Source: JBNGOQ01 sp050589645
GTDB lineage: Bacteria > Bacteroidota > Bacteroidia > Flavobacteriales > Flavobacteriaceae
Direction: 5' to 3'
DNA length: 64,000 bases
Assembly (NCBI RefSeq): GCF_050589645.1
Contig: NZ_JBNGOQ010000002.1
Span: forward strand, 434,001-498,000
Below the pieces are notes generated by a model. That model was not told where the DNA came from. It saw only the letters and a program-made list of their open reading frames with translations, and searched no databases. A program made the position numbers and the translations under genes. Shown here one piece after another: positions 17,556 to 26,735 of the stretch; position 1 is the stretch's first letter, and each line of letters starts with the position of its first letter.

Positions 17556-18566
17556 ATGTCAATATCTAAAAGAGAACTTGCCTTTCAAGTGGTGCTTCTT
17601 ATCCTGGTATTCCTGTTCTATTCATTTGACAGGGAGAATCCGGGATTTCGTGCGCATCAATTGGCCTTCTTCAGTACCTATGTCATTGCGTCGGCCATTA
17701 TAGGGTATTGGCTGATGCCAAGTTTTCTGTACAGAAGGAAATATTGGCAATTTTTTGGCTTTGTATTCTTGGTCGTTGCCGTGGTCATTTTATTGGAAGA
17801 ACTGTTGCTTGAGCAAATTTTCTTTGCGGGCACCAGAAGGGCCAAGTCATTTCCGGGTGTAATTTTCTCCCTCTTGGGGGTGCTTCCCGTGATTACCATT
17901 CTTTCGGGGTTCAAGTTTGGATGGGATGCCCTGCAAAAACAAGAACAGATAGAAGTCTTGAAAAGTACGGTTAAAGAAAGTGAGCTTCAATTTTTGAGGT
18001 CACAGATCAATCCACACTTTTTGTTCAACAATCTCAATAATCTGTATTCATACGCGCTTGATAGCTCGCCCAAAACCCCCGAAATTATTTTAGAGCTCAG
18101 CGGACTGTTGCGGTATATGCTCTATGAGTGCAAAGAAAAGTTTGTGCCACTTCAAAAAGAAATTGAGCAATTGCATAACTTTATAAAGTTGAGCAAATTA
18201 CAAATTGAAAATAGGGGCAAGGTTCATTTTGATGCGCATGATATTGAAGCAGGATACAAGATCGCCCCGCTGATATTGATCGTCTTTATAGAAAATGCTT
18301 TTAAGCACAGCCAAGCAGGACAGACCGAGAATATCAAGATCGACATTAAGCTTCACATGAAGAACGATACATTGCATTTTGATTGTGCCAATAACTATGA
18401 ACCTACTCAGGGGCTTGACACGGTGGACGCTGGAATCGGGCTCAAAAACGTACAAAAGCGTTTGCAACTCCTTTATCCAAACAGACACCATCTCCAAATA
18501 CAGGAAGATGAGAACAGTTACAAGGTCAACTTATCGATAGCATTACGTAAAATGAACGGCTCATGA
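17556..18566 (+). CDS. LytS-like sensor histidine kinase
   Basis: Four hydrophobic helices precede the His_kinase domain, in which RSQINPHFLFNNLNNLYSY holds the phospho-accepting His (about residue 154 from this start). The ATPase part has IENAFKHS (N box) and DAGIGLKNVQKRLQLLYP (G box region). Such 5TM/LytS-like kinases phosphorylate LytTR response regulators. ATG 17556 (MSISKREL) is preferred over the in-frame TTG at 17466. The TTG start would overlap the candidate operator and add an unneeded helix. Its stop overlaps the regulator start by four bases (ATGA), so the two are translationally coupled. Confidence 0.9.
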   Translation: MSISKRELAFQVVLLILVFLFYSFDRENPGFRAHQLAFFSTYVIASAIIGYWLMPSFLYRRKYWQFFGFVFLVVAVVILLEELLLEQIFFAGTRRAKSFPGVIFSLLGVLPVITILSGFKFGWDALQKQEQIEVLKSTVKESELQFLRSQINPHFLFNNLNNLYSYALDSSPKTPEIILELSGLLRYMLYECKEKFVPLQKEIEQLHNFIKLSKLQIENRGKVHFDAHDIEAGYKIAPLILIVFIENAFKHSQAGQTENIKIDIKLHMKNDTLHFDCANNYEPTQGLDTVDAGIGLKNVQKRLQLLYPNRHHLQIQEDENSYKVNLSIALRKMNGS

Positions 18567-19276
18567 ACTGTATCATTGTTGAAGACCAGCCTCCCGCCCA
18601 GCGTATCCTCAAGAAATATATTGAAGATACGGGTTCTTTAGAACTAAAAGGCATTTTTTCTGATGCATTACAGGCCATGGAATACCTTAAGACCGAATCC
18701 GTCGACCTGCTTTTTCTTGACATCCACTTACCTGTACTTTCTGGGATCGATTTTTTAAAAACTATGCCTAATCCGCCCAGTGTCATCCTAACTACGGCCT
18801 TCTCGGATTACGCTTTGGAAAGTTATGAATTCAACGTCGTCGATTATTTGTTAAAACCTTTTTCCTTTCAGCGGTTTGTTAAGGCTATCGCCAAGGTATC
18901 GGAAAGAAAAAAAAATGGGCCGCAAGATAAACATGGGGGAGATTCGGTGCCATCAAAAAAGGAAATCTACATCAAGTCCGGTTATGAGCATATTAAAATC
19001 AACCTTGACGATATACAGCACATAACGGCAGATTCCGATTATACCGAAATCGTGACCGAGGACAAAAAACACCTATCGCAGGAGCCACTCCGCTTCTGGT
19101 CGGAGACGTTGCCAAGCAAGCAGTTTCATCGCATCCATAAGTCGCATATCCTCAATGAAAAGCGCATTGAAAAAATTGTGGGCAACCAAGTTTACCTTTT
19201 CGGAGGCACCAAACTGCCCATTGGCAGGGCCTATAAAGAGGAATTTATGCGGGTCATTTTAGATAAAAAGGCCTGA
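18563..19276 (+). CDS. LytTR-type response regulator
   Basis: The receiver domain has the acidic pair E7/D8, the phospho-acceptor D53 (LLFLDIHLPVLSG) and the KP switch in VDYLLKPFSF. A LytTR DNA-binding domain occupies residues about 130-237 (IYIKSGYEHIKINLDDIQHI, then FHRIHKSHILNEKRIEKI). It acts with the overlapping LytS-like kinase. The likely DNA target is the cluster of TGTCGTT repeats upstream of the kinase, which also fronts the divergent TonB-dependent receptor. Expected length for the family. Confidence 0.92.
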   Translation: MNCIIVEDQPPAQRILKKYIEDTGSLELKGIFSDALQAMEYLKTESVDLLFLDIHLPVLSGIDFLKTMPNPPSVILTTAFSDYALESYEFNVVDYLLKPFSFQRFVKAIAKVSERKKNGPQDKHGGDSVPSKKEIYIKSGYEHIKINLDDIQHITADSDYTEIVTEDKKHLSQEPLRFWSETLPSKQFHRIHKSHILNEKRIEKIVGNQVYLFGGTKLPIGRAYKEEFMRVILDKKA

Positions 19277-19641
19277 AAAAACGAAGGAAAGAAGATGTTA
19301 AGCAAGGAGTTTTTGGCCTTTTTAAGAGATAGCTTTCCGGGTTTCGCCCTTCCACACTGAAGTCACGGAACACCAAATAGGAACCTGCCCTCCGTAGTGC
19401 AATGTAGGGGGAGAGGGTTGTGAATTTCACTACCAAAGACATACCGTGTCCCATAAAAAAGATCAGGAACAGAAAGCCCAGGGAAGAAATCTTGCTTTTT
19501 TCTTTATCGGTCCCATAAACCGGCCTTCTTTGGGGACACCAAATAATGATTGAAAAAATGGTAGATTTATATTGTTCGCAGGATGGGTATGTGATCATGG
19601 ATTGTATGTGCCACTAGTGTTCAACGATAAAAAAGCAAAAA
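19277..19641. other. Gene-poor stretch after the LytTR regulator
   Basis: No convincing gene is seen. A minus-strand open frame (19254-19598) covers most of it, but its composition (repeated Ser, Arg and Cys and the reading TTLSPYIALRRAGSYL) looks like noncoding or dispersed repeat DNA. It also overlaps the end of the regulator gene. I see no terminator with a T tract. A promoter for the ankyrin gene should lie here but is not identifiable. Confidence 0.4.
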
Positions 19642-20370
19642 ATGGAACCTTCAAAAATACTAGAACTGATTGGTCGCGGAAGAACGGATTACATTGTTGA
19701 ATTAATGAAAATACCGAAGTGGATGGAGATGCTCAAAAAAGGGGAGGTAAAACCGCTTCAATGGCTGGTCTACTATAATGATGTAACCGGATTGAGAGCG
19801 GTAGTCGAGAATGGGGGAACTTTGGAGAGTATAAATATTGATGACGAACTGGGAAATGCTGCATTTTTTGGACATTGGAAAGTTTGCGATTTTCTAATCA
19901 ATCAAGGAGCGAATGTGAATTGCCAGGTCGACAAAACAAATGAAACCCCGCTTCATAATTCATTGGCCAAAGCGGGTAGACCCTATTATTTTTATGTGGT
20001 TAGATTATTGGTTGAAAAAGGGGCAAACCTTAATGCAAAGACCATTCCAGGCATGCAAACAGGGGCGTTCATGCGGGATGTGCGTACAAAAGGGGAAACA
20101 CCACTTCACAGAGCTGCTGCTTATGCCGACGAACAAACCATTTCCTTCTTGATTGAGAACGGAGCTGATAAACAGGCAAAAGATGCCAATGGAGATTCGC
20201 CTTTAAGTTGGGCAAGTCAACATCTTAGGCCAGGAAAGATCTTAGCTTTGTTGACCTATGGCAAATACCGGGTATCCGAAGGGCATAAGAGGATAAATAT
20301 TAGCGACCATGGACACGGTTGGGGAAACGCAATGGACTGGAATTTGATTGGGGATTATTTGCCTGAATAG
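19642..20370 (+). CDS. Ankyrin-repeat protein
   Basis: The 242-residue soluble protein contains about four to five ankyrin repeats: ELGNAAFFGHWKVCDFLINQ with GANVN, ETPLHNSLAKAGRPYYFYVV with GANLNAK, GETPLHRAAAYADEQTISFL with GADKQAKD, and GDSPLSWASQHLRP. There is no signal peptide, so it is probably a cytoplasmic protein-protein interaction module. It is a single gene. A GCACAACA motif like those at other gene boundaries follows at about 20386. Partner unknown. Confidence 0.85.
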   Translation: MEPSKILELIGRGRTDYIVELMKIPKWMEMLKKGEVKPLQWLVYYNDVTGLRAVVENGGTLESINIDDELGNAAFFGHWKVCDFLINQGANVNCQVDKTNETPLHNSLAKAGRPYYFYVVRLLVEKGANLNAKTIPGMQTGAFMRDVRTKGETPLHRAAAYADEQTISFLIENGADKQAKDANGDSPLSWASQHLRPGKILALLTYGKYRVSEGHKRINISDHGHGWGNAMDWNLIGDYLPE

Positions 20371-20583
20371 AAAATTAAAATACCGAGCACAACAAAACCC
20401 TTTATAAAAGCAGGAGTCCGGTTCTTTAATACCAACGTTTAACAGAATAACAACGCAACAGTATCCTTGCCCTTATTATTTGTAAGAAAATACATATTTC
20501 TTCATATTTATCCGTATATTTAGGTACTTCCCCCACCATTCCAATAGTGGAACAACATCTTTACACCTAAATCCTAAATTCAA

Positions 20584-21924
20584 ATGTCACAGCCATTCCA
20601 ACAAGCACTTCAGGAGAAGCAACAACTAGTGTACGATGCCCTGCAAAGCGGAGCACAAATAGAGCTCCACATTTGGAGCATGCTCAAGGCCTCAGAAGAC
20701 CAGCTCATTCAGCTGATGAATACCCCCACGCCACCGGGTCCGGATGCCAAAGGGGATATTGAATTTGGCTGGGCCCTGTACTTCCTCAACAACAGCGATC
20801 TCATTTCCGAATCGCTCCGCGAAAAACTGAGGAAAGCCGGGATGCCCACATCAGATATCAATGACAAGGAATGGTCCCGTTGGTGGGAGATCTGGCAAGG
20901 GAAAGGGGTGCTGCTCGGTGATGGCTCGCTGGTCTCCACAGCTACCTGCGCCGTAATGGATCCAGGATGGTCCTTGGCGCTGATCGGCTATCTTCTGGTA
21001 GCGTTAAATATAAATCCGCCTCGGCCTTTGGCGCACAATCCGGCTACCTTGAACATAGATCCGGATAGCCAACCTTCATTAAAAATAGCCTTGTTCGGCG
21101 ATTGGGGCAGCGGAAAGTACAAGGACGGGAATTTACCACATAGCCCCTCACAGCTGGTCATGCAACAGATTACCAAGGCCAAACCGGATATTATGATCCA
21201 TCTGGGCGATGTGTATTACGCGGGCCTGGGCTATGAGGAGCAATGGAATTTATTGGATTGCTGGGAGTCCGCTGCCTTGGGGAACTTTACCCTGAATTCC
21301 AATCACGAGATGTACGACGGGGCCAAGGGCCTGTACCATACCGCCCTTGCCTCCCCAATTTTTGAAAAGCAGCAGGGTACTACCTATTTTTCCATCACTT
21401 ATGGCGATTGGGTGGTATTGGGGCTGGACTCGGCCTACAACGCCACCAGCATGTACATGGATGGTGCGATCAATGATCCCTATCAGCCCGGCCCGGACGG
21501 ATTTATCGCCAAGCAGTCCAAAGACAAGAAGGTAATTGTACTTACCCATCACAACCCCATGGACGTACAGGGAAGACAGACCAATACCCTGTGGACCGAT
21601 GTGGTTACCCATTCCTTAAACGGAAAACATCCGGAGGTCTGGTACTGGGGGCATATCCACAACGCGGTGGTCTATTCCGATTCTGCGCCAAGCGGTGCCA
21701 CAAAGGCCCGATGCCTGGGGCATGGCGGCATACCCTTTGGCCATGCACAATGGTTGGTAAATGCGCCTCATGTGGACTATTACGCCAACACGCCCCTGGA
21801 AAAGCCTGTGCCCCGTAACGAACTACGGGTCAAAAACGGCTTTGCCATCCTGGAGATAAAGGATGGGGAGCTTACGGAAACCTGGTACGATCAGGATGGC
21901 AAGGTGGCTTGGTCTACTGCTTAA
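20584..21924 (+). CDS. Calcineurin-like metallophosphoesterase
   Basis: The 446-residue protein has the complete two-metal motif series: FGDWGSG (D173), IHLGDVYYAG (D209), NSNHEMY (N240, H241, E242; the usual GNHE has Ser for Gly here), LTHHNPMD (H322/H323) and WGHIHN (H357, H359). The first 165 residues form a helical N-terminal extension ending in a hydrophobic stretch (WSLALIGYLLVALNI), probably a membrane anchor or fold element rather than a signal peptide. The substrate, a phosphomonoester or diester, cannot be assigned. It is a single gene with higher GC content than its neighbours. Confidence 0.85.
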   Translation: MSQPFQQALQEKQQLVYDALQSGAQIELHIWSMLKASEDQLIQLMNTPTPPGPDAKGDIEFGWALYFLNNSDLISESLREKLRKAGMPTSDINDKEWSRWWEIWQGKGVLLGDGSLVSTATCAVMDPGWSLALIGYLLVALNINPPRPLAHNPATLNIDPDSQPSLKIALFGDWGSGKYKDGNLPHSPSQLVMQQITKAKPDIMIHLGDVYYAGLGYEEQWNLLDCWESAALGNFTLNSNHEMYDGAKGLYHTALASPIFEKQQGTTYFSITYGDWVVLGLDSAYNATSMYMDGAINDPYQPGPDGFIAKQSKDKKVIVLTHHNPMDVQGRQTNTLWTDVVTHSLNGKHPEVWYWGHIHNAVVYSDSAPSGATKARCLGHGGIPFGHAQWLVNAPHVDYYANTPLEKPVPRNELRVKNGFAILEIKDGELTETWYDQDGKVAWSTA

Positions 21925-22084
21925 CTGCCGTAATACATGGTTAATATCCTTTACTGGTCCGACATGGATTCCTGAATCAACTGGGGAAGAATTTTAAACA
22001 GATATTTTACATTATATTGGAGCTATTGATACAGTACAGATAAAGGATATATGTCCTTTAGCCAATTGTTGTGAAATATAAAGA

Positions 22085-22945
22085 ATGATACTCGAGCACA
22101 AAAGAATGGACCTATTTGGGAAGCTGTTATTTGAAACAATTGTTCTCAAGCCCCCATTTAAAAAACCGAATCCCATGCCTGATGAAGCCTGTTTTCTTTA
22201 TGTAATGGAGGGTACCTATGATTCTACCTCAGAAAATGAACAGCTTAGGATTAATGCCAAAGAGGCGGTATTGATGAAATGTGGAAATTATTGGTCGGAC
22301 ATGGTTCCAACTCCAGATACTAATAAATACCAAGCCGTGGCGGTGCATTTTTTTCCTGAGGTGTTATTGAAAATCTATGAAAATAAATTACCTGAGTTTC
22401 TTAAAAAGCAGGATGCTGCAGGAGTAATTGGTATGGCTAAGCTCCATCAAGATCAACTCATTGCCAAATACATTGATTCCTTGTTATTTTATTTTGAAAA
22501 CCCAGAGGTTGTTGACGAAGAAATTCTGGTTTTGAAGCTGAAAGAAATTATATTATTGCTCAGTAAAACGAAAAATGCGCCTGAGATTAAAACAATATTG
22601 TCCAACCTTTTTCAGCCCAACTCCTATACACTGAGGGATATTGTTGATGCGCACGTATATTCATCAGTTACCATTGCAAAATTGGCGAGTCTTGCAGCAA
22701 TGAGCCGCTCTACATTTAAGCGTGAATTCCAAAAAGCATACGGACAATCACCAGCTACCTACTTTCGCAATAAAAAAATTGAAATGGCACTTGAATTATT
22801 GGCTAAAACCGACTTGAGAGCAACTGAAATAGCTTACGAGTGCGGTTTTTCGAGTGTAGCTCATTTTTCAAGAATCTTCAAACAAAAAAAGGGTCTTCCC
22901 CCAACAATCTACAAGCTGAACCATTTTGGCAAATCATTGAACTAG
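22085..22945 (+). CDS. AraC-family transcriptional regulator
   Basis: The 286-residue protein has an N-terminal cupin-like sensor part (FLYVMEGTYDSTSENEQLRI) and a C-terminal AraC double helix-turn-helix. The HTH part spans about residues 195-280 (ITIAKLASLAAMSRSTFKRE, then ATEIAYECGFSSVAHFSRIF). It lies 62 bp upstream of an SRPBCC protein and a lipoprotein with stress-response-like domains on the same strand and may regulate them. Ligand unknown. Confidence 0.9.
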   Translation: MILEHKRMDLFGKLLFETIVLKPPFKKPNPMPDEACFLYVMEGTYDSTSENEQLRINAKEAVLMKCGNYWSDMVPTPDTNKYQAVAVHFFPEVLLKIYENKLPEFLKKQDAAGVIGMAKLHQDQLIAKYIDSLLFYFENPEVVDEEILVLKLKEIILLLSKTKNAPEIKTILSNLFQPNSYTLRDIVDAHVYSSVTIAKLASLAAMSRSTFKREFQKAYGQSPATYFRNKKIEMALELLAKTDLRATEIAYECGFSSVAHFSRIFKQKKGLPPTIYKLNHFGKSLN

Positions 22946-23007
22946 CTGGGCAAATAACTATTTTCTAAGTTTAGCACATTTGTCTTCATCATTAAAACTT
23001 AAAACTC

Positions 23008-23433
23008 ATGAAGACAATCGAAGAAAAAATCTCAAAAAATTTAGATGTTACCCCTGATAAAGCATGGGAAGTAATCGGTGCAATTGGAGGAGTGGACAGA
23101 TGGTTTAGTTCGCTAATTAAAACTTGTAGCGTAGCAAATGGTAAACGTTTTTGTCAAACAATAGATGGTACCGATCTGGTTGAGGACATTTTGGAGGTAA
23201 ACCATGAAACCAAAACCTTTCGTTTTGCCATCCCGCAACAAACCATGTTACCCGTTGAAGATATCGTAGAAACAATGACCGTTCGAAATGACGGTAATGG
23301 AAAGAGCATCGTGGATTGGTCTGCTTCCTTTAAAGCGACACCCGAAAACGGTGAAATAGCAAAAGAAGCATTCAAAAACCTTTGGAACACGGGCTTACAG
23401 GAAATGGAAACATATATCAATCAAAATCTATAA
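23008..23433 (+). CDS. SRPBCC-family (START-like) protein
   Basis: The 141-residue protein begins with the helix-strand pattern of SRPBCC hydrophobic-pocket proteins (SKNLDVTPDKAWEVIGAIGG, then VDRWFSSLIKTC) and ends with the long C-terminal helix (GEIAKEAFKNLWNTGLQEME). Members bind or transform small hydrophobic ligands, and this one is close to the polyketide-cyclase/dehydrase group. The stop is 5 bp before the start of the next gene, so both are probably one transcript under the AraC regulator upstream. Confidence 0.8.
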   Translation: MKTIEEKISKNLDVTPDKAWEVIGAIGGVDRWFSSLIKTCSVANGKRFCQTIDGTDLVEDILEVNHETKTFRFAIPQQTMLPVEDIVETMTVRNDGNGKSIVDWSASFKATPENGEIAKEAFKNLWNTGLQEMETYINQNL

Positions 23434-23438
23434 TAACC

Positions 23439-24176
23439 ATGAAATCATTGGTAATGGGTGTAATGGTAGCACTACTAACCTCATGTTCAACAAATGAAGA
23501 AAAAGTAGAATCCAATACAAAGCAAAAGATGAATAATCAAGAAATAATTAACGTGGCACTATTCTACCTGAAAGATGGACAAGAAAATAAATTTGAAAAA
23601 CTAAGATCAAGGGGCAATGTATTGCTAGAAAAATATGGAGCCCGGATTGAAAGGGTAATAAAACCTACAACAGTAGCACAAGGAGATCTGGAACTTCCTG
23701 ATGAAATCCATTTTGCCGTATATCCAAACATGGAAGCATTGGAAGCGTTTAACAAGGACCCAGAATTTCTAGCACTTAAAGCAGAGGTCGTAGCTCCGTC
23801 CGTAGAAAAAATGTATGGTTTTGTCACTAATAAAACAGCCTTTGAATTTACACGGGAAATAGGGGACAATAACAAAACGTATGGTGTGGCTTTGGTCTAT
23901 TTTAAAGCAGGTAAAAAGTACGAAGACCAGTTTGCTGAATATCACGATGAGGCATGTGCTATAATTCCTGAATTTGGCACCCACTTTGAAAGATTCCTCT
24001 TCCCTATTGAAACGAAAGGAGAACTGGCACAACCCAGTGAGATCCATCGTTTTTATTTCGATTCAAAAGAAGGTATGCAACAAATGGTAACCGATGAACG
24101 GATGCTGAAATTATTTCCCAAACGAGATGAATCACTGAGCAAGCTGATCTTTATTCTTGGAGAAGCTATTCAGTAA
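23439..24176 (+). CDS. Lipoprotein with two DUF1330-like dimeric alpha/beta-barrel domains
   Basis: The signal peptide with lipobox (MKSLVMGVMVALLTSC) starts at ATG 23439. An upstream in-frame ATG at 23382 lies inside the previous gene and is rejected. Two similar halves (INVALFYLKDGQENKFEKLR and YGVALVYFKAGKKYEDQFAE) each look like ferredoxin-like dimeric alpha/beta barrels of the DUF1330/antibiotic-monooxygenase type. The protein could thus form an intramolecular dimer. It is transcribed with the SRPBCC gene. Enzymatic activity is not established by motif. Confidence 0.7.
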   Translation: MKSLVMGVMVALLTSCSTNEEKVESNTKQKMNNQEIINVALFYLKDGQENKFEKLRSRGNVLLEKYGARIERVIKPTTVAQGDLELPDEIHFAVYPNMEALEAFNKDPEFLALKAEVVAPSVEKMYGFVTNKTAFEFTREIGDNNKTYGVALVYFKAGKKYEDQFAEYHDEACAIIPEFGTHFERFLFPIETKGELAQPSEIHRFYFDSKEGMQQMVTDERMLKLFPKRDESLSKLIFILGEAIQ

Positions 24177-24240
24177 TGTCACTACGTTTCACAATAGTGT
24201 ATAAAAGCAATAGTGGTGGAGAGGTTCTGGAAACTCTTTA

Positions 24241-24312
24241 GCAATTCAGTAACTTAGTAATGGTTTAAAAGTATAGTGCTTTTATACCAACCGTTAGCTC
24301 CAACTGAATTGC
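24241..24312. repeat. 72-bp perfect-armed hairpin in the gap before a membrane-protein gene
   Basis: GCAATTCAGT (24241-24250) and ACTGAATTGC (24303-24312) are perfect inverted copies. Inside, TTAAAAG and CTTTTA (about 24265 and 24280) extend the pairing, and ACCAACCGTTAGC sits near the right arm. The nested two-stem layout is like the attC-like repeats of the 7-11 kb region, although the sequences are not clearly related. Confidence 0.4.
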
Positions 24313-24339
24313 TGCGCCTAATTAGAACTAAGAGACCAG

Positions 24340-24825
24340 ATGGAACTTTTAAAGGAATATTTTACACCATGGATAATATCCAATAGTATTGCCCTTTTAT
24401 TTCTAGTGGCATCCATTCGAAAACCTAAATTAGCACGCTTCTTATTTGTGCTGTTATTTTCCTGGGCGTGTTGGATCAACTACACCACATCCCATGGCAG
24501 TCCAGGAGTTTATTTGGAGTATGCCACTTTTACGCCTTTCCACCTATACAAAGCGTTCATAAAAGGTTGGTTCAAGGAAAATGTTACCTTGATGGTCACG
24601 GCTATTTCCTTTGGACAGGCGTTGATAGCCTTAGGTATGATGCTCAGTGGTAGGTGGGTACGTCTTGCTTGTATGGGTGCCATCATCTTTTTTCTGGCCA
24701 TTTCACCACTCGGTGTTGGCTCTGGATTCCCCGCACCACTTATTTCGATTGTAACGGTTTATTTTATCCTGAAAAAAGATGATTTAAATTACCTATGGAG
24801 TAAAAAAGGACACGCTAAATTTTAA
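24340..24825 (+). CDS. Hypothetical membrane protein (161 aa)
   Basis: About four hydrophobic helices are visible: residues 12-24, 30-45, about 81-100 and 104-140. An aromatic loop lies between the second and third (YLEYATFTPFHLYKAFIKGW). No family is recognised with confidence. It has some resemblance to small DoxX/DUF-type inner-membrane proteins. It follows the 72-bp hairpin and converges on the alpha/beta hydrolase gene. Confidence 0.65.
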   Translation: MELLKEYFTPWIISNSIALLFLVASIRKPKLARFLFVLLFSWACWINYTTSHGSPGVYLEYATFTPFHLYKAFIKGWFKENVTLMVTAISFGQALIALGMMLSGRWVRLACMGAIIFFLAISPLGVGSGFPAPLISIVTVYFILKKDDLNYLWSKKGHAKF

Positions 24826-24881
24826 CGGCAATGGGAGCAAACAAGGGATTACATATTTTTTAATGGGCGGACGTGGAGACA

Positions 24882-25757
24882 TTAGTTGGTCAAATGACGC
24901 TTTACAAAAGCGATCACGTCCTCTTCGTATTGTTTAAGCGCTTCCTCACTCGCGCCTTGATAGGCCGTAAAGGCAATCTTATCGCCCCGCTTTACCGTCA
25001 CTTTTTCCAACGGCCCCTCAAATAACAAATGCCCGGCGTTTTCATAAAAGATAAATTGGATCGGGTGCCCTTTTTCCTTTTGGGCGTTTAGCCAGGTTTC
25101 CAAGGATATGGGGGAGGAGGGATAGGTCCTTGTCCATACATAATCGGTGTCCGATTTTCCGGCCCAGGTGTCCAGCTTGCCAAAGGGGACGATGGTGGGA
25201 ATACGGAGGTCGCCAAGCTCATATCCGGTAGCTGCCGGAGCTTCAGAGATTATGCCCCTTATGGGATACTCCGCTAGTTTGCTCCCAGCGTATAATATGG
25301 TGCGCCCCCCATTGGAGCCACCATAAAAAAAGATATTTCGATCGTCCCATCGATCATTGCTGGCCGCATAGGCCACCGCGCCCTTAAAAACGTTCCAGAT
25401 AAGGTTCTGCTTCCCGTTGTTGGTCACCCTGCGGGTCACAAACTCCCAATCCAACCCGTTCATCTCGTAGGCATCAAAGGAAAGGGTGGCAAAGCCGTTG
25501 CGGCGGAACATTTCCACCCGGGCACGATCATCGTCGCGATAACCCGCACCGCCATGCGCGTAGACTACAATGGGCGCCTTCTTTCCTTTGGGTGTCCAGA
25601 TCTCAACGGATTTATGGTCGGGGTCAAAGCTGGCAAAGGGCCCTAGGGTGGTGTACCGGCCCCGGGAGCCTACTTCCTTGAGTTGCGCGGTTTGGGATAC
25701 TACTTTACATCCAAAGCTTAGGAACACGACAAGAAATACAAAAAGCAATTTTTTCAT
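24882..25757 (-). CDS. Alpha/beta hydrolase (dienelactone-hydrolase-like) lipoprotein
   Basis: ATG 25757 starts a lipoprotein signal peptide (MKKLLFVFLVVFLSFGC). An upstream in-frame ATG at 25784 would spoil it. The hydrolase core has the oxyanion region VVYAHGGAGYRDDD, the nucleophile elbow YGGSNGGRTI (Ser of GxSxG), an acid region around FGKLDTWAG and the catalytic His in YENAGHLLFEG. Size and order fit the dienelactone hydrolase/prolyl-oligopeptidase-like group. It would act in the periplasm or at the outer membrane on an unknown ester. Single gene. Confidence 0.82.
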   Translation of the reverse strand: MKKLLFVFLVVFLSFGCKVVSQTAQLKEVGSRGRYTTLGPFASFDPDHKSVEIWTPKGKKAPIVVYAHGGAGYRDDDRARVEMFRRNGFATLSFDAYEMNGLDWEFVTRRVTNNGKQNLIWNVFKGAVAYAASNDRWDDRNIFFYGGSNGGRTILYAGSKLAEYPIRGIISEAPAATGYELGDLRIPTIVPFGKLDTWAGKSDTDYVWTRTYPSSPISLETWLNAQKEKGHPIQFIFYENAGHLLFEGPLEKVTVKRGDKIAFTAYQGASEEALKQYEEDVIAFVKRHLTN

Positions 25758-25942
25758 TTCATCAATTTTTTTGGTCATACCCAAAAGACGGATTTTTTTA
25801 TACAGTGTTGCAGGGTTTTTGGCGTACCAAGTACCAATGGTAAAATTTTGACACTTTGGAAGAGCAAAACCGTATGCTTTTATCAGCTATATTTGAGGTG
25901 TAAAGAACACATACAATTGTCACCTCGTTTGAAGAAAAATAA

Positions 25943-26563
25943 ATGACTGAGAACAGATTTCTGGATTCACTAAAAGAGAAAGAGGATTTTGAATTGGAAA
26001 ATATCATAGCGGACAAAAAAGCTTACGTCGAGGAAGCTAGAATTGCTGCAATTCAAATTTTAAAGGAGCGGAAAGGCAAAACAGCGGATTTAGAAAGCGC
26101 TGAGAATGAAATCAAAACGGTGCAGGAGGAAAGAGCGATTGCACATCAAAAAACAGCTGAAGAGGAGAAAAAGAAAAGCAGTTTAACTGACGACCAAAAT
26201 GCCCCAGAATTACATTCAAAAAGGGTAATCACAGTTTTTGCTGGAATATTTTCGACCATCTTTGGGGCCGTCCTGTTAATGTATAATATGAAACAAACGG
26301 GCAATCAAAAAGGTCGGACCCAGGTTTTGATTTTCGGAATTCTATACACAATTGCATGTGTGGCCATTTTAAACGCATTGGAAGCTAGGGCGAATCTTGC
26401 ACTAATTTTCAATCTAGCCGGTGCTGGCATACTGACTGAATATTTCTGGAATAAGTTTATAGGGAAAAGTTTTAAATACCGAAAAAGAAGTTGGATCAAA
26501 CCCGCCATAATATCTGTGGTTATTATGATTCCATTCATACTTGCAATAATCTATGGAAGATAG
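25943..26563 (+). CDS. Hypothetical protein: coiled-coil N terminus, membrane-spanning C terminus
   Basis: The first 95 residues are highly charged and helical (FLDSLKEKEDFELENIIADK, then EEKKKSSLTDDQ), likely a short coiled coil. Three or four hydrophobic helices follow (residues about 94-112, 123-137, 144-160, 188-204). The N-terminal motif resembles proteins in which a DUF-like alpha-helical segment precedes small membrane domains in Bacteroidota. I cannot name a family. Single plus-strand gene. Confidence 0.6.
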   Translation: MTENRFLDSLKEKEDFELENIIADKKAYVEEARIAAIQILKERKGKTADLESAENEIKTVQEERAIAHQKTAEEEKKKSSLTDDQNAPELHSKRVITVFAGIFSTIFGAVLLMYNMKQTGNQKGRTQVLIFGILYTIACVAILNALEARANLALIFNLAGAGILTEYFWNKFIGKSFKYRKRSWIKPAIISVVIMIPFILAIIYGR

Positions 26564-26735
26564 AAAACTGGATAGAGAGGTATGACATACTTCCCTATTG
26601 AAACGGAAATTGATTAATTTTTGTATTATCCCATAATTTCCGGATAAAACACTTGCAAACACCCCAAAACAGGGAATTATGCTTAAATTACCACTATAAA
26701 CAGTAAGCTTTTACAAATCATTAAATCCTAGCAAT

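Noticed and set aside
19254..19598. Minus-strand 114-codon frame after the LytTR regulator
   Set aside because: It overlaps the regulator gene end, has no domain, and its composition is unlike the surrounding genes.
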